Below are positions 35,225-45,279 of a stretch of DNA of 64,000 nucleotides, one piece after another; the stretch's first letter is position 1; every line of letters starts with the position of its first letter. Source of the DNA: Euclidia mi (lineage: Eukaryota > Arthropoda > Insecta > Lepidoptera > Erebidae); the NCBI GenBank assembly GCA_944739405.2, contig OX123196.2, forward strand, positions 53,978,196 to 54,042,195, written 5' to 3'. The notes below the pieces were generated by a model, which worked only from the letters and a program-made list of their open reading frames with translations, did not search any database and was not told where the DNA came from. The position numbers and the translations under genes are program-made.

Positions 35225-36441
35225 AAACCTTTAGCACTATCAATAAAGAAGGCGAAGTTGCGGCTTCCACATCTCAAAAAATCTCCGCGCCTAGAAAAAA
35301 AAGCAAGCAAGAAAAGAAAATTGTGTTAGATGATTTCGATCTGTGCGCAGTCCGAAATAAAATAAACGAAATGTATACCGTCAGAAAAGAAATACTGACT
35401 TTGGTTTAACTCTTGGCGGCGTTAAAGATTGATATAAGTTTTCGTGGAGGTCGTACTATATTAAGGAAAATTATCCGACAAATTGAATTTCTATTAAAAA
35501 ATTGTAGATCAAAAAGGAAGTTACTCATGGAGAGGCATAATATTGCAGCTTGGAGATACAGGTACCTTACCAATTTGAAACAACATCGCGATGAAGGCTG
35601 ACCTATTATGTTCCTGGATGAGACCTATATTCACGCGTTTTACACGGTGAATAAATGGAATAAACTGGCAAATAGAAAATGAAATGGGTATCTTAAAAAA
35701 CGATTCCGTTGGTGCACGATGGATAACTGTTCATGCGGGTGGTGAAATAGGGTTTATACCAAACGCTTTATTAATCTTTAAATCCCAGTCGAAATCGGGT
35801 GACTACCATAAAGACATGAACAAAACAAATTTCATGAAATGGCTTCAGGAAAGACTAATTCCTCATTTGCCGCCTAATATTGTAGTTGTTATGGATAATG
35901 CCCCTTATCACACAGTCAAGTTAAACAAGGTACCAACATTAAGTTCTACTAAAGCTGAAATGCAAAACTGGATCACAAATAAGGGGTTATCTTATCTGCC
36001 TACCATGGTGAAAGCTCAACTGTATGAAATTATAAAAGACCATAAAGAAGCTCCAATATATGAAACTGATCAAATGCTTGAAGCTCAGGGCCGCAAAGTG
36101 GTTAGATTACCGCCATACCACTGCGAGCTAAACGCAATTGAATTTATGTGGAGTCTCATTAAAAGACGAGTCACAAGCAAAAATGTAGGACAAGAGGCAA
36201 CCAACATTGTGAATTTAGCTGAAGAAGCTTTTCAGTCTATCACTGCAGAAGACTGGGAAAAAAGCAATGCAAACATGTGCGCCACATTGAAGACAAGCTT
36301 CGTGAAACAGATGGGTCTACGGATGCTGAAATGGACAGGTTCATAATAGAATTAGATTCTGAGTCTGATACAGAATCTGATAGCAGTTACGAATCATCAT
36401 TGGCAGTCCGAGAATCTGACAGCAGTTACGAATCATCATAA
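35225..36441 (+). pseudogene. DD82E-like transposase (Tc1/mariner-IS630 group), copy 1
   Basis: Plus-strand remnant of a full transposase. An N-terminal helix-turn-helix-like stretch (CLSEKTFSTINKEG near 35225) is followed by a conserved block (NIAAWRYRYL). The first catalytic Asp is in FLDETYIHA (about 35610), the second in VVVMDNAPYH, and Glu in LNAIEFMW, with 81 residues between the last two. An acidic Ser-rich tail with a repeated ESDSSYESS ends at TAA 36439-36441. Lesions: TAA at 35407-35409, TGA at 35599-35601, a shift of about 8 bp near 35660, and a shift near 36270. The longest intact piece is 35684-36346. The spacing matches what I recall as the DD82E (Sailor) family; DDE_3 fold. I could not define its terminal repeats. 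Confidence 0.8.
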
Positions 36442-36467
36442 CATTGGCAGACCACATGGATCATTCT

Positions 36468-36525
36468 TATAGACTCACGTCTGTTTCCCTGAAGGGGTAG
36501 GCAGAGGTGTAATATAACACCCACA
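36468..36525 (+). repeat. Lepidopteran dispersed repeat (GGGGTAGGCAGAG family)
   Basis: AGACTCACGTCTGTTTCC then GAAGGGGTAGGCAGAGG. Other copies lie at 45998, 55516 (minus) and 61163. Confidence 0.6.
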
Positions 36526-36869
36526 TCATTCTTATTCAAAATAAATATGAAAATCAAATTTGCAGTTTATGTATTTGATAATTAAAACCTCACGTTGACG
36601 TAATTATGATGCGTTTACCTTTGTATATTAAATAGACAAAATTTTTATTATAACTACTTATCTTCATAGGAAATTAGTTATTTCGTAAGAAAATAATAGT
36701 ACATGCATATAGCCATGCCGATATCAAAAGGTTTTGTTACAAACATTACTTCCAAATATTTAATATGATCGCATAGGCAATAAAAAATAAGTACATTTTT
36801 AGCAATACTGTGTATTTAAAATGGGAGTATTATATACCAAATATAGCAACACAACGCCCAGGTTGGCCA

Positions 36870-37330
36870 ATCTAACAGCTAGAGGTAAAATAACTGTGAA
36901 CGGACTGTAGCACAAAGAGGAACACATTGTGCCAAGACCAAAAATTTATTTGTATAATTGTTTTGTCCTGGGACAATGTCATGTGTATCGCATCTCAAAC
37001 CAATCCATAATGGCAACATTGTCCCAAGAATAGACAGATACAATTCAACAAAGAGATATTTATGCATTATTATTATGCAACAGCTAGTTTATACATGAGA
37101 ATGGCAACAACTAACAAACGTGGCAACACACGCAATATACTGCCAACACGTTATAATCCATGAAGGTAACATTGTCCCAAGACAAAACATTTGCTTAGTC
37201 TTGGGACAAAGTCACCATCATGTGTGTCATAAAAATGAAGTATAAAAAATTATGGCACGCATTATTATTATGCAACTTATCTTACATGATGTGTTACATT
37301 TTTATAATCTATGGTACTAACAAAACAAAA
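36870..37330. repeat. Locally duplicated segment with ACATTGTCCCAAG motifs
   Basis: ACATTGTCCCAAG occurs at 37016-37028 and 37169-37181, a one-mismatch form at 36924-36936, and inverse forms at 36970-36979 and 37198-37209. The last two motifs make a perfect 12-bp inverted pair (37172-37183 and 37198-37209). GCATTATTATTATGCAAC follows at both 37064 and 37257, so a ~150-200-bp block is duplicated. No gene. Confidence 0.65.
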
Positions 37331-37836
37331 AATTTTATAGAGACATCATTAAAGACCAAATAAAATTTGTCCATGAATCCCGCTATGCCTATGTGATCTG
37401 TGCCATGAATTTATTGAATGCAAAGAAATTGGATAATTCATTGTCTTCTTCCTTTAGAGAAGAATTCTATGCTTTTTTTTTATTGGTTAGTCCACTACAC
37501 TGTCATTAGTTGTCTATGGCTGAAATGCGTCAAGCGTTGGTAGCGCGGGGTCCTCAAATGAGCCAAATTGACGCCAAGCCATTTGCGAAATATTTTGCGG
37601 AGGAGATTGAAAATGGAAAACATTAGTGGCAAATATATTATTACTATGTAAATGTTGTATTGTGAATAGTTTTCGTTTCAGCTGTTTCCTTGTGTATGTG
37701 TGTGTCGTTAACTAGGTATCTTAAAACAGTGTTATTGGGAAAAGATGAATGGCAACAAAAACAAACAACTGAAACAACCAAGGAGAGGAGTGTTATAGTT
37801 GTAAGACAATCCAAAACTGGCTGGCCGAACAAACAA
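37331..37836. other. Unassigned DNA inside the nested block
   Basis: No recognisable coding sequence. Part of 37640-37836 is probably the 3' end of the adjacent minus-strand LINE, but I could not find its exact terminus. Confidence 0.35.
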
Positions 37837-38764
37837 TCACAAGGAACTCACCCCAATGCCCCACAATACTCGCAGTAAGTTTAGTTTTGTACTAAAGCTG
37901 AAACTTGATTTTAGAGTTCTTAACGGTGGCGGCAAGTTATTCCATATACGTGATGCTGTTACTTTGAAACTTGCACCAAAAGCAGCTGAATGATGTCTCG
38001 GTATAATCAACAGGCATGTGGATCCCCTAGTTTTATGTCTATTTATGTCCCTAGACCAAGTTAGTTTTTTGTGGAGGTATGCCAGCCTCCCGGTGGACAC
38101 CACACCAAAAAGAAGGAAGGCAAGGTGAAGTTTAATGCGTGAAGCCATTCTTAAAATCTTATTTTTATTATGGAAAGGTGTAATGTGTGAACGTGGCGGC
38201 ACATAAAAACAGAACCGAGCACATGCATTCTGAACCCGCTGGATTAGCCTTTCAGTTTTGCTTAGAAGACGGGTTCCATATACTGTATCAGCATTCAACT
38301 TTGATAGAATAAGTGTTTCACAGAGCAGAATACGCATGTCTTCAGTAATATAGGGCCGTATTCGATACAGTAGCTTAAGCCTGTAAAAACAGTTCCGTAC
38401 TGCCTCAGCATCATGTGTTTCAAAATGCAGAGACTGATCAAAGACCACACCCAGGTTGCGTGCCTCGAGTACCTGTTCCAATGGGCAACCATCGATTCTG
38501 ACATCCAGTCTCCTACCCTGTAATTTCTGCACCATACCCCTGGTACCTATAAGTAAAAATTTAGATTTAGCGGGGTTAAGTACCAAAGAATTCTTTTTTG
38601 CCCAGTAAGAGACTCTGTCTAAATCTTCATTAATTCTACTTACAGATTCCAGGCAGTCCTCCGGTTGACAGGGAGTGTATAACTGGATGTCATCAGCGTA
38701 AAGGTGAAATTTTGAATTCATTATGGATCCGGTTACATCTGCTCTACATATTATAAACAGAGAA
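37837..38764 (-). pseudogene. 5'-truncated CR1-type LINE reverse transcriptase
   Basis: Minus-strand frame of about 300 codons starting in the middle of RT (SLFIICRADV, then HLYADDIQLY with the catalytic YADD). It continues through LGVVFDQSLHFETH and DLPPPL-like NLPPPLRTLKS to a stop at 37837. It is a close relative of the C-terminal third of the LINE at 46911-49757. One codon is lost in LSKLNADTVYG. The 5' truncation point abuts resumed gypsy integrase at about 38766, so this LINE inserted into the gypsy element or into DNA already inside it. Confidence 0.9.
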
Positions 38765-38765
38765 G

Positions 38766-39440
38766 GTTGCCGATGTTTTCTATAAATGCAGAATTACAAG
38801 GTTTGGTTGTCCTGTAACGATAACCACGGACCAGGGAAGACAGTTTGAATCCGATTTATTCACCAAATTAATGCATCGCATGGGAATACACCGAACTCGC
38901 ACCACTGCTTACCACCCGCAGTGTAACGAGATGATTGAACGATGGCGCCGGACGCTCAAGACTTCACTTACTGCAAGACTCAAATCGTCAACATGGGCTC
39001 ACGAGTTACCTACAGTTTTACTAGGATTGCGAGCTTCCATTTAAGAAGATATAGGTGCTAGTACCGCTGAATTACTGTATGGACAAAGTCTACGACTACC
39101 TGGAGAATTTTATGATGAATCCTCGAAGTATCATAATACATCTTCCAACTTTATGGATACCTTAAACAGAGCGTTAAGGAAAGCACAAGTACAGAGAATG
39201 TCAAACCAGTCGAAGGCAACATTCATTCATAGCGGTCTACACAGCTGTACACACGTATACATACGCAATGACGCAACCTGCAAGCCTCTAACGTCGACCT
39301 ACGACGGCCCGTACAAAGTTATGGAACGCCAAGATAAATACTACACAATACAGTTACCCAATAGGAGTACCAACATATCCATAGCCAGACTGAAACCTGC
39401 GTTTCGTATGAATGATCGGGAACTGGAAACTAATATGTAG
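38766..39440 (+). pseudogene. Integrase of the gypsy element, second half
   Basis: Resumes with VADVFYKC and carries the second catalytic Asp in TITTDQGRQFES and the Glu in NEMIERWRR. TAA at 39042-39044 interrupts the frame after GLRAS. A GDP/chromo-free C-terminal tail follows (YDGPYKVMERQDKYYTI) and ends at TAG 39438-39440. A purine tract and the 3' LTR follow. Confidence 0.9.
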
Positions 39441-39497
39441 AACAACACATATATCACAAGATCAGAAAGAAGCTCTAAACCACCTGTACGCTTTCGC

Positions 39498-39512
39498 TAG
39501 CGGGGGGAATGA
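39498..39512 (+). other. Polypurine tract of the gypsy element
   Basis: AGCGGGGGGAATGA directly before the TGTAG start of the 3' LTR; primer site for plus-strand synthesis. Confidence 0.75.
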
Positions 39513-39808
39513 TGTAGCGGCGCGCGCCCGCGCCGGCTCATAACAACAACACCTGTGTCGTCCTGCGTTGTGAAGGCATGAGTCACACATAAATACAATA
39601 TGGCGGCGGCGCGGCGGCCGGCGACAGAGCTAGCTAGTCATGCCTCTCGCTCCCTCATCGAATGATTTAGTTATTTCTGACATACCCTATATTTTACATT
39701 GTTTTTTGCAATTGTATAAAAGCTGAATATTTTCAATAAACGTAACCAGACTATCACCGATTTTTCACTAAGAAGCATCTCACCCTGACTCTGATCGAAT
39801 CCTCAACA
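39513..39808 (+). repeat. 3' LTR of the gypsy element
   Basis: Same start (TGTAGCGGCG) and end (CCTCAACA) as the 5' LTR, same length. TATAAAAG lies at 39715 and AATAAA at 39735. Confidence 0.9.
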
Positions 39809-39843
39809 GTGGCGGCCCACGCGGGCGCGCGCCGCTCCAATAT
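39809..39843. other. GC-rich cap with an inverse copy of the LTR start, then ATAT
   Basis: After the 3' LTR the sequence does not return to AT-rich flank. It continues GTGGCGGCCCACGC (primer-site-like) and then CGGGCGCGCGCCGCTCCA, the near-exact inverse of the LTR start. ATAT at 39840-39843 matches the four bases left of the 5' LTR. Confidence 0.7.
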
Positions 39844-39844
39844 T

Positions 39845-40305
39845 ATGCGAACATTTTCGCAAATTTATAAATTTGCGAAGTCTTGTCGTATATTTATAAA
39901 CTTACGGATATTCATTCGTAAGATTATACATGGTTTGACCAACCACAGAAGAGCTTTTAATTTTACGCTTATTTAAAATATGGCAAATAACACACTGCTC
40001 TCTGATTGATCGGTCGGTGATAATTAAGGTCGGCATCAGTTACACTTAATACAAAAAAGAAAGAAAAGAAATATTTTATTTGTATCTCCTTAACCCTTAA
40101 AACTAAACACGTATAGTAGTATATAATAGGCCCTGTTAGGTTTTCTTGTGACCCTGAACACAAAAATAGCGTCGTCTTAGCCTAATTAACATGGCTAATG
40201 TTCCGATTTGTTCGTAAAAGTGGCGAAAAATGGCGGTGGCGAGGAAGGAAATGGAACACGTGACTTATTCAACCAATCAGAGTGCATATGGCGTTTCGTT
40301 TTTCA
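39845..40305. other. Right flank of the gypsy insertion
   Basis: AT-rich DNA with small repeats (TTTGCGAA, TTATAAA). The 64-codon minus frame at 39969-40163 shows no family. Nothing else seen. Confidence 0.4.
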
Positions 40306-40614
40306 TCATCAGCCCTGTATATAAACTGTCCCACTGCTGGGCACGGGCCTCTTCTCACTATGAAAAGGGTAAGGCCATAGTCCACCACGCTGGCCTAGTA
40401 TGGGTTGGCAGACTTCACATGAGTTTCGAGAACATTATGGAGAACTCTCAGACATGCAGGTTTCCTCACGATGTTTTCCTTCACTGTTTAGCAAGCGATA
40501 ATTAACAATTTAATACGCATATAACTCTAAAAAGTAATTGGTGCGTGCCGTGGATTCGAACCCGGACTCTTTGCGTAGCAGTCTGTCGGTCTCTCACCTA
40601 GGCTATCGCGGCTT
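40306..40614 (-). mobile_element. tRNA-derived SINE, minus strand
   Basis: The right end, read on the minus strand, is tRNA-like: ATAGCCTAGGTGAG as A box and GGGTTCGAATCC as B box at suitable spacing. The body contains CCCACTGCTGGGCACGGGCC and CCACGCTGGCCTAG, words I know from a widespread lepidopteran SINE. The two parts together support an almost complete copy. Confidence 0.75.
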
Positions 40615-40767
40615 TTTTTCTGTTTTGTTATTGCTTACTTATTACTTTACGAATAAACTCGGTAAAATTATCAAATTCCGAAAATGTTGGCATAAAATAA
40701 TACAATTTATCTCTCGTTTAGAATCCTACTAAAGTTTTGTTAAATTTACGGTTTTTGTTATTTTACG

Positions 40768-40974
40768 GTGACATATTTAAATGTATATATAATTCTTGTG
40801 TAACTGTCTGTCTAACAGACAAGCTTCAGCCAAAACTATTGGGCGTATGAAGTTGAAATGTCTTTCTTATAATTCGGGCGTGCAATAAGCAGAGATTTCT
40901 AGAAATTTCCATGGGATCGTCCAGAAACAGTTAAATAAAAAAAATGTGCGGGCGCAGCTGCGAGCATCCACTAG
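40768..40974 (+). mobile_element. Non-autonomous Helitron-like fragment
   Basis: Starts near AAATGTATATATAATTCTTG and GTGTAACTGTCTGTC, contains TTGGGCGTATGAAGTTGAAA, and ends GGCGCAGCTGCGAGCATCCA then CTAG followed by T. A CTAG end with an upstream GC-rich motif is the Helitron terminus. A related 3' piece lies at 62890-62999. Confidence 0.55.
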
Positions 40975-41639
40975 TCATTTAAAATATTAACATAACTTCA
41001 AAAAGTCAGTGGTGAGAGTCGTGGATTCCATCTCGAGAGTACGTTAGTAACTTAATTTTTTATTTGATTTTTATGTTCTTTTAAAAGTCGTGAGTAGCCC
41101 AGCCCGTAATTGGCGAATTTATTGGTCTAATTACTATAATATATGTTTACATGCACTACCTAAGATATATTGCGAGCTGCGGATAAATCTTAGTTAATAT
41201 TTGCCAATTACTCACATCACCCCAGTAATAAAATTCAAAAACCAAAAAAACAAAAAAAAATTGTTGTATTTGCAATAAATAAACTATAATCAGAATCTCA
41301 TAATCTCCCATTCAACGCAAATTGAAATGAATTACTAAATGAAATTAGAAAACGAAGCTTATAATTAATTCATAATGTTTCGTTACAGCGCTCGCATGAG
41401 TTATATTGTAGGTCGGGGCACGCTACCATAGTTTAAATAATGCAAAATGAGTATTCTGACAACAGGTATGCATGTATTTCTGTAAAAGCTTTAGGTAATT
41501 TGTTACCATTATTTTAAACACAGTCATGATATTAATAAGTAGGTATATGTATTTTGTAGGTACCCTTTTGTTGCGAGTAGTAGTTTGTAACACTTCCCTT
41601 TGTTCCCAGCTTTAGATGGATATTTATCATTGTGGTGAA

Positions 41640-41835
41640 GGCGTGAGAATACAAAGTGTCACTATCCCATTTCATTCCGTGGATGTAGTAGAAGCGACTA
41701 AGGAAAAACCCAAATAGTATAGTTTGACCGCAACCGCTGTACCGCGCCTTAGGTATGTGCGGGGAGGTGGGGTATGGGCAGGAAAGAGCATTGAACGCAC
41801 ATGAGATTCAAAGTGTCAGACAGATCTTACGATAT
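41640..41835 (+). repeat. Dispersed lepidopteran repeat (GTGGATGTAGTAGAAGCGACTAAGG)
   Basis: Contains ATTCCGTGGATGTAGTAGAA and CGACTAAGG, a stretch I know from lepidopteran retroelement tails. Boundaries uncertain. Confidence 0.45.
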
Positions 41836-41900
41836 CGAAGCACAATTTTTTTTAACTACATTTACGAGTATAATTATATTATCCAATATATAAATATCAA

Positions 41901-41951
41901 GTACTTCGCTACATTGGACAAAACAGGGTTTTGTCCAATGTAGCGAAGTAC
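41901..41951. repeat. Perfect hairpin, 24-bp arms and 3-nt loop
   Basis: GTACTTCGCTACATTGGACA plus AAAC (41901-41924), AGG, then the exact inverse (41928-41951). It lies about 130 bp beyond the C-terminus of the 42083-43428 transposase. ACATTGGACAAAAC resembles the inverse of GTTTTGCCAAATGT near 43541, so it may mark the transposon end. Confidence 0.95.
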
Positions 41952-42082
41952 AATAAAAGAACCAATATAAATGAAATGAATCTTTAATTCTTGGTAATAA
42001 CATTGTACATGAAAAAGAAAAAGTGACTGGCAATTCAAATTAAAACTTAAAACCTATTTATTAGGTAAATAAATTACACTGA

Positions 42083-43428
42083 CTATTCTGACATAGATTC
42101 TGTTTCAACTTCACATTCCATTTCGCTATCGGAGCTTGAATCAGAGTCATCCTGTAGATTTATTATTATTGGCTCAATAATATCATCGAACCTATTGTCG
42201 CGATCCCAGTAAACGTTTTAATTTTTGGACATGGTCATCACATCTCTGCCATTTTTCTGCCGTGTACTCTGAAAACAATAAATTCAGTGCGTTTATCTTT
42301 TCGTCTAGAGAAAAATTAAAATGGTTTTGCGCTATATTGTTTTTGACATCAGCCCAGACCAACTCGATGGGGTTCAGGTCTGGATGGTATGGCGGTAAAC
42401 GCAGTACTGTGTGTCCATGGGGTTTTAAGAGTTCATCAATTTTGTAAACGGGCTCTTTTTGTGTGTAATTGATAAGAATTTGCAGTTGGGCTTTTTTCAT
42501 AGTTTCGGAAAATTCAACGTTGTGGCGCCGCAACCACTTCTGCAGTTCACTTTTGAGGCTTGTAATGGTCGGTTTCTTCTCAACTTGAACGCTGTGGTAA
42601 GATGCATTGTCCATGACAACTACAGAGTTCGGCAGCAACTTATCTTTTAGCTTTTCATCCACCCAATTAAAAAAAGTAGGCCCGTTCATGTCTCTATGGT
42701 AGTCACCGGTCTTAGCGTCTGATTTAAATATAGTTAATGCACCTTGAACCAAGCCATTTCGACACCCAGCGTGAAGAATTACCACACGTCGTCCTTTCCC
42801 GATGTCAGTGTGTATTTCAGGTTCTGAAACTGATTGCCAACATTTGCTCACATTGTGACTGGCATTAATATATGTCGCATCTAGGAAATTATTTATTGCG
42901 GTTATCGCTTCTGTATTTCCTGATTTTCGTCAAGTATTATCTCCACCACTCTGTAATATTAGGTTGTTCTATGAGAAGATGTCTCTTCGGTCTACATTTT
43001 TTGAAAAGGTAACCCATTGTGTGTAAAAGAGTTCTCAGATATTCTAGTCCACAATTCAATATACTATCCTGTCTTAATCTTGACAGTAATTTACGAATAC
43101 TTGGCACTCTTTTTTCGATCTCATAAAACTGATGAATTTTTCTTCTGATGGCTCCCAAATCAAAATCGTCAATAAGATATTTTTTCTTTATAACTTTTGT
43201 TTTTTTTTGGTAAACTAAATTTCAGTCGGCCTAAATTAGTTGATGAATTTCCTGCGGTTACTACATTTCTTACAGTTTTTTCGCAGTATCCCGTAGCCTC
43301 CGCAACAATTTTGGCGATATTTGCGTCACTTTTGTATTTAAAACTGTCTTTGTCTGCTTCCTTTTTTTAAAATATTCGGGCACTTTGAAAATGACAGTCT
43401 TGATATCTCGACATAACACACGACCCAT
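42083..43428 (-). pseudogene. DD82E-like transposase (Tc1/mariner-IS630 group), copy 2
   Basis: Minus-strand remnant whose ATG is at 43428 (MGRVLCRDIKTV). N-terminal pieces include a helix-turn-helix-like ATGYCEKTVRNVV and SIRKLLSRLRQD. The first catalytic Asp is in FLDATYINASH (about 42870), the second in VVVMDNASYH, and Glu in LNPIELVWADVK, with 81 residues between the last two, the same spacing as the 35225-36441 copy. The acidic tail DDSDSSSDSEMECEVE ends at 42083. Shifts lie near 43370, 43195, 42900 and 42210; 42192-42851 is the longest clean piece. Clearly a different family member from copy 1, since conserved blocks match but most residues differ. Confidence 0.8.
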
Positions 43429-43585
43429 CTTTAGATATAATATTTTACCTCATATGCGTCTGACACAGACAGTCCGCAACAAATAACACTACTTGCCACC
43501 GTGAGCTTTATGTGCAGCATAGCTACGTTTTGCCAAATGTACTATTTGCCTTCAGTCAAACAGCAGCACCGGCCAGCGGCGGCTG

Positions 43586-43785
43586 CGTGACGATGACGTG
43601 ACGAAAGCACAGCGTAGCCGTCAAACTGCAGGCGTGACGTGCTGAACCGAGTTCAAAGGTGCTGTGTGACGTCATAATATATGTATGTACTAGTTTGTTA
43701 CAACTGTCAATAACACGCCCCGCCTTGCTCATGCTGTAATCACAACAGGCATGACGATGACATGACGTATTGCACCGTCAACTTA
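43586..43785. repeat. TGACG-rich segment with a short direct repeat
   Basis: TGACG occurs seven times in about 180 bp (43588, 43594, 43599, 43635, 43667, 43752, 43763), including a full TGACGTCA palindrome at 43667-43674. TGACGATGAC plus ATGACG-like words repeat at 43587 and 43752. It lies upstream of the minus-strand transposase start. Confidence 0.7.
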
Positions 43786-43989
43786 TACTCTATAATAATT
43801 AAATTATATAATAACTAATGGATTCATTACTCTTTCGTCGTTTGATCCAAATGCCATAATCAATTGCAGTAAAATTATTTAATTATGATAGTTAAGTAAT
43901 CTTAAAAAACCTACATGATCTGACGACTAAACTTTATCTGAGACCTCACTCACTAATCAGTCAATCAATAATTAATATCTTCATCATCA

Positions 43990-44155
43990 TATCTGCCGAA
44001 TGACGTCCACTGCTGGATATAGGCCTCCTCAAAGCTCTCCACATGGACCGATCCTGAGCCACCTGCATCCATCCGCCACCTGCGATCCCAAAAGGATCGT
44101 CAGTCCACCTTGCGGGAGTGCTACCTCTGCTACGACGTCCGGTACGTGGCCGCCA
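43990..44155 (-). pseudogene. RTE-type LINE fragment
   Basis: Plus-strand words GACGTCCACTGCTGGATATA and GGCCTCCTCAAAG are the antisense of the RT C-terminal end of RTE LINEs. The minus strand reads RGSTPARWTDD, GWMQVAQDRSMWRALRRP. About 50 residues remain. Confidence 0.7.
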
Positions 44156-44539
44156 CTAATAATTAATATACTTATTATATAAAATGCTACCATTACTGTC
44201 TGACTGACGGGCATCGCACAGCCCAAACTACTGTGCGTAAAAAGAACAAAGGCAATGTTACTTGTAGATAATTTTTAGGCGGTAAATAAATAGGCGGACT
44301 CGCGGACGCAGTTTAGTATACATATAAGTGTAAAGTTATACCGTAAATCCAATATAGTTTTCTTTATGGGGTGAGGGTAAATTCACCGTCGGTATATAGT
44401 GTATTGTTATAGCTAGGTGAGTATGGGATTAAAATAGCTAAGTGCCTGTCACTCTAAAGCGAATGAAAGTCATGGTTACTTCTAGTACCATGAATTATAT
44501 AGCATTAAAACTGAGGGCTTCTCGCTGCACTTATCGATA

Positions 44540-44700
44540 TGTAAAACTTGGCACGAATAGCCTTGTGATAGCGCTACCGTGCTTCGGAGGGCACATAAAG
44601 CTGTCGGCCCCGGTTGATTTCCCAGCACAAGAATCGTTAGGCCATGTTGGAGGCCTTCGGGTGGCCTGAAAACTCCGACACCAGACTTAGCTACACACTC
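44540..44700 (+). repeat. Dispersed repeat (CTGTCGGCCCCGG family)
   Basis: GTGCTTCGGAGGGCAC, then AAGCTGTCGGCCCCGG and AACTCCGACACCAG. Copies of this family also lie at 21612, 53480 (minus) and 55044. Confidence 0.5.
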
Positions 44701-45099
44701 ACAAAAATAAGAAAGAGAGAAGAAAGAAATAATGCAACAATTTGTGAATGCGATGAAATAAGTGACTCAAGAGATTAACTGGTCATCAACTTAAATAATA
44801 TTGCAGTATTGTCACGTTTACAAAAACAGTAGAGGCGAGCACTTCTCATCATAAAAAGCAAATTAACCATACTGAAGCCGAATTAATATGTTTACAACGG
44901 CTATTAAAACATCAGAGCAATGACTGCAAAAGGAGCTAAAGTAAAATTAATGGGCGTAGTTTCGAGTTCATGCTGCATATTTATTTCCTTAACATGTTAT
45001 TATACTTTAAAAGACAAAATTCGTACAGAAAAATAATGTAATAAAAAATGCAGTACTACGCAAAAATATTCTGTATTTGTTCTCGTAGTGAAAACCGGC

Positions 45100-45279
45100 C
45101 TAAGAACCGCCGCGTCCACCACCAATATGGTTCGAGTTTCGGAGTGGCCTGGCCTGACTGAGAAGGTATGTCTTAGGATCTTTCGGGGTCCACACACTGA
45201 AATCACCCCGGTGTTCTGAATATCCTGAAGCGACGTAGTTAGTATCTTTTACTCTGTATCGCTGGATATTCGATACCAT
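45100..45279 (-). CDS. Unassigned 59-codon frame overlapping the next one
   Basis: ATG at 45279-45277 to TAG at 45100-45102. The product (MVSNIQRYRVKD ... HIGGGRGGS) has an ordinary residue mix, with Asn/Tyr/Trp/Pro-containing stretches (NYVASGYSEHRGDFSVW) rather than the Ile/Lys/Asn/Phe bias of random AT-rich frames here. It overlaps the 45249-45710 frame by 31 bp in a different register. A frameshift in a once longer protein would explain both. I do not recognise the family. Confidence 0.35.
   Translation of the reverse strand: MVSNIQRYRVKDTNYVASGYSEHRGDFSVWTPKDPKTYLLSQARPLRNSNHIGGGRGGS

Larger units (their letters stand above)
31035..39839 (+). mobile_element. Ty3/gypsy LTR retrotransposon, CsRn1-like, with nested insertions
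   Basis: Two 296-bp LTRs enclose gag, protease, RT, RNase H and integrase in gypsy order. By eye the LTRs differ by about ten substitutions and two single-base indels, so the insertion is not recent. The gag knuckle is CHCC-like rather than CCHC, which I associate with the CsRn1 clade (Kabuki in Bombyx belongs there). The integrase is split by ~4.3 kb of other elements (34456-38765). ATAT lies directly left of the 5' LTR (31031-31034) and again at 39840-39843. Confidence 0.9.
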
